Position numbers and translations under genes: made by a program. A stretch of DNA of 5,092 nt from Desulfobacteraceae bacterium (lineage in GTDB: Bacteria > Desulfobacterota > Desulfobacteria > Desulfobacterales > JAABSP01): NCBI GenBank assembly GCA_011390035.1, contig JAABTE010000199.1:1-5092 (forward strand). The letters run 5' to 3'. The notes beneath the pieces are model-generated. The model did no database searches, was not told the origin of the DNA, and saw only the letters and a list, made by a program, of their open reading frames with translations. How positions within the stretch are numbered: the first letter of the stretch is position 1; each line of letters opens with the position of its first letter. Shown here piece by piece: positions 4,099 to 5,092 of the stretch.

Positions 4099-5092
4099 TC
4101 ACTTATCTCCGGCCGCTGACACGAAGCAGATATTGCTTCCGCCGTCATAGGACTCCCGGCCCAGCCCCGTTGTGACCCGCACCACGCCCTCTGCGGGATC
4201 GGCGTCCGCGGGGCTGTTGTCGGTCACGGTGAGGGTTGCCTGTTTCCGGTCCGCATCGAAGCCGACCTGGTCGCTGATGTCCAGCCAGCCGCCATCGGCT
4301 GTGACCGCGTACCAGTAATAACCGGCCGGGGCGGCCTCCGGCAGGAAAAGCGTGACCGTGGCAGGATCTCCCTGGGGCGTGCGGGCCGTCAGCCCCACCA
4401 GGCCATAGATCATGTCCTCGGGGGGGGTTCCGGTAACGGACAGGGTTTCGGGAGACAGGGGATCGATGCGCACCACCTCGGTTGCCGGGGCCGTTTTCAG
4501 GCCCATGGGCCGGCCTGTGGCGGAAAGGAAGGCAAGCACATCGTCATCGAAAACCCTCAGATTGCTCTCCGTCACCGTCACGCTCACGGTGTCCGTTGCG
4601 CTGTTGCCGTCGTCGTCCGTCACCGTTACTCTGAATTCAAGGGTCAGGGACTCGCCGGCGACAGCGGGGGCCACGAAGGTCGGGGAGGCCGAGGCGGGAT
4701 CGGAAAGCGTCACAGCGGGCGCTTGTGTCATCGACTCCCATCGATAAGCCAGGGCTGTGTCATCGGGGTGCGATGAGGCCGAGGCGCTCAACGTCACCGT
4801 TTCCGCCTCCATCACGGTCTGGTCCTCCCCGGCATTGGCCGTGGGCGGCCTGGAGACGACCGGATCGACGCAGTCCCACACGCCGTCGCCATCCGAATCC
4901 ACCTCCGTCTCGCCGCAGCCGCAGTCGCCCGGCTCGGTCTTGTTGGCGTCATTTGGGCATTTGTCGTTGCAGTCGGCCGTTCCATCGCCGTCGGTATCGG
5001 TGTCGGCCGTTTCGCAGCCGCAGGCGCCCGGTTCTGTCTTATCGGCGTTGTTGGGACAGTTGTCGTTGCAGTCAGCCACGCCATCGCCATCG
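4099..5092 (-). CDS. Secreted surface protein: thrombospondin type 3-like Ca-binding repeats, PKD/Ig-like domain, choice-of-anchor U domain (C-terminal part)
   Basis: The frame is open to the window edge; 330 residues are visible before TGA 4099-4101. Residues 1-77 are two full 33-residue repeats and a partial third, each with DGDG-x2-DC-ND-x-CPN...KTEPG-x-CGC and acidic loops, a bacterial variant of thrombospondin type 3 calcium-binding repeats. Residues 81-174 (TANAGEDQTV...YRWESMTQAP...VTVTDDDGNSATDTVSVTV) are a PKD/Ig-like beta-sandwich. Residues about 205-312 (ETLSVTGTPPEDMIYGLVGL...GYYWYAVTADGGWLDISDQV...TLTVTDNSPADADPAEGVV) match the choice-of-anchor U domain. The end, GGSNICFVSAAGDK, resembles the beginning of the CFI-type C-terminal sorting tail (GG...CFIATAAYGS) but stops after nine residues from the Cys-Phe start. 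It is likely exported and calcium-stabilised; the N-terminal function lies outside the window. Confidence 0.88.
   Translation of the reverse strand, partial: DGDGVADCNDNCPNNADKTEPGACGCETADTDTDGDGTADCNDKCPNDANKTEPGDCGCGETEVDSDGDGVWDCVDPVVSRPPTANAGEDQTVMEAETVTLSASASSHPDDTALAYRWESMTQAPAVTLSDPASASPTFVAPAVAGESLTLEFRVTVTDDDGNSATDTVSVTVTESNLRVFDDDVLAFLSATGRPMGLKTAPATEVVRIDPLSPETLSVTGTPPEDMIYGLVGLTARTPQGDPATVTLFLPEAAPAGYYWYAVTADGGWLDISDQVGFDADRKQATLTVTDNSPADADPAEGVVRVTTGLGRESYDGGSNICFVSAAGDK
4894..5091 (-). repeat. Two tandem 99-bp (33-residue) units encoding Ca-binding repeats
   Basis: Units 5091-4993 and 4992-4894 encode aligned 33-residue repeats (DGDGVADCNDNCPNNADKTE... and DGDGTADCNDKCPNDANKTE...), and a partial third copy follows to about 4861. 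The DNA copies have diverged at many positions while the Asp, Asn, Cys and Gly residues are kept, which argues for selection on the protein rather than a recent duplication. The array continues beyond the window edge. Confidence 0.85.

Overview
This window looks like chromosomal DNA of a GC-rich anaerobic Desulfobacterota-type bacterium. That is an inference from the mix of a molybdenum hydroxylase, a HesA/MoeB/ThiF–ThiS pair, a LutA-type relic and a choice-of-anchor U surface protein; no marker gene fixes the taxon.

Left part (1-1399, plus strand): an operon of three genes. The first is the C-terminal end of a xanthine dehydrogenase/aldehyde oxidase-type molybdopterin subunit with its catalytic Glu. 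The second is a HesA/MoeB/ThiF-type adenylyltransferase. The third is a small ThiS-like protein ending in Gly-Gly. The adenylyltransferase appears to start at a CTG codon behind a perfect AGGAGG, and its N-terminus is made of an 18-bp (6-residue) tandem repeat. The E1-like and ThiS-like proteins presumably form an activating enzyme and sulfur-carrier pair, plausibly tied to cofactor sulfuration for the hydroxylase.

Middle part (1400-2114, minus strand, visibly richer in A+T than the flanks): a type II toxin-antitoxin module. A DUF4258 toxin comes first and overlaps a YgiT-family antitoxin that has lost all of its zinc-finger cysteines. A plausible promoter and a perfect inverted repeat over the -10 lie upstream. 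A strong hairpin terminator separates the module from the next gene.

Right part (2115-5092, minus strand, read from high to low coordinates): the C-terminal part of a large secreted protein (bacterial thrombospondin type 3-like Ca-binding repeats, a PKD/Ig-like domain, a choice-of-anchor U domain and a short CF(I/V) tail), then a terminator. A lipoprotein of unknown function, a 94-residue unknown protein and, overlapping it by ATGA, a decayed 5' fragment of a LutA/LldE (CCG-domain) iron-sulfur protein gene follow. Last comes a one-TM protein with a C-terminal cysteine cluster resembling YkgJ. The stretch 2754-2872 between the relic and that last gene shows nothing beyond a purine-rich leader.

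The most notable observations are the CTG start with the repeat-built extension, the unannotatable-looking 2873-3070 stretch that is a LutA relic, and the zinc-finger-less YgiT antitoxin.
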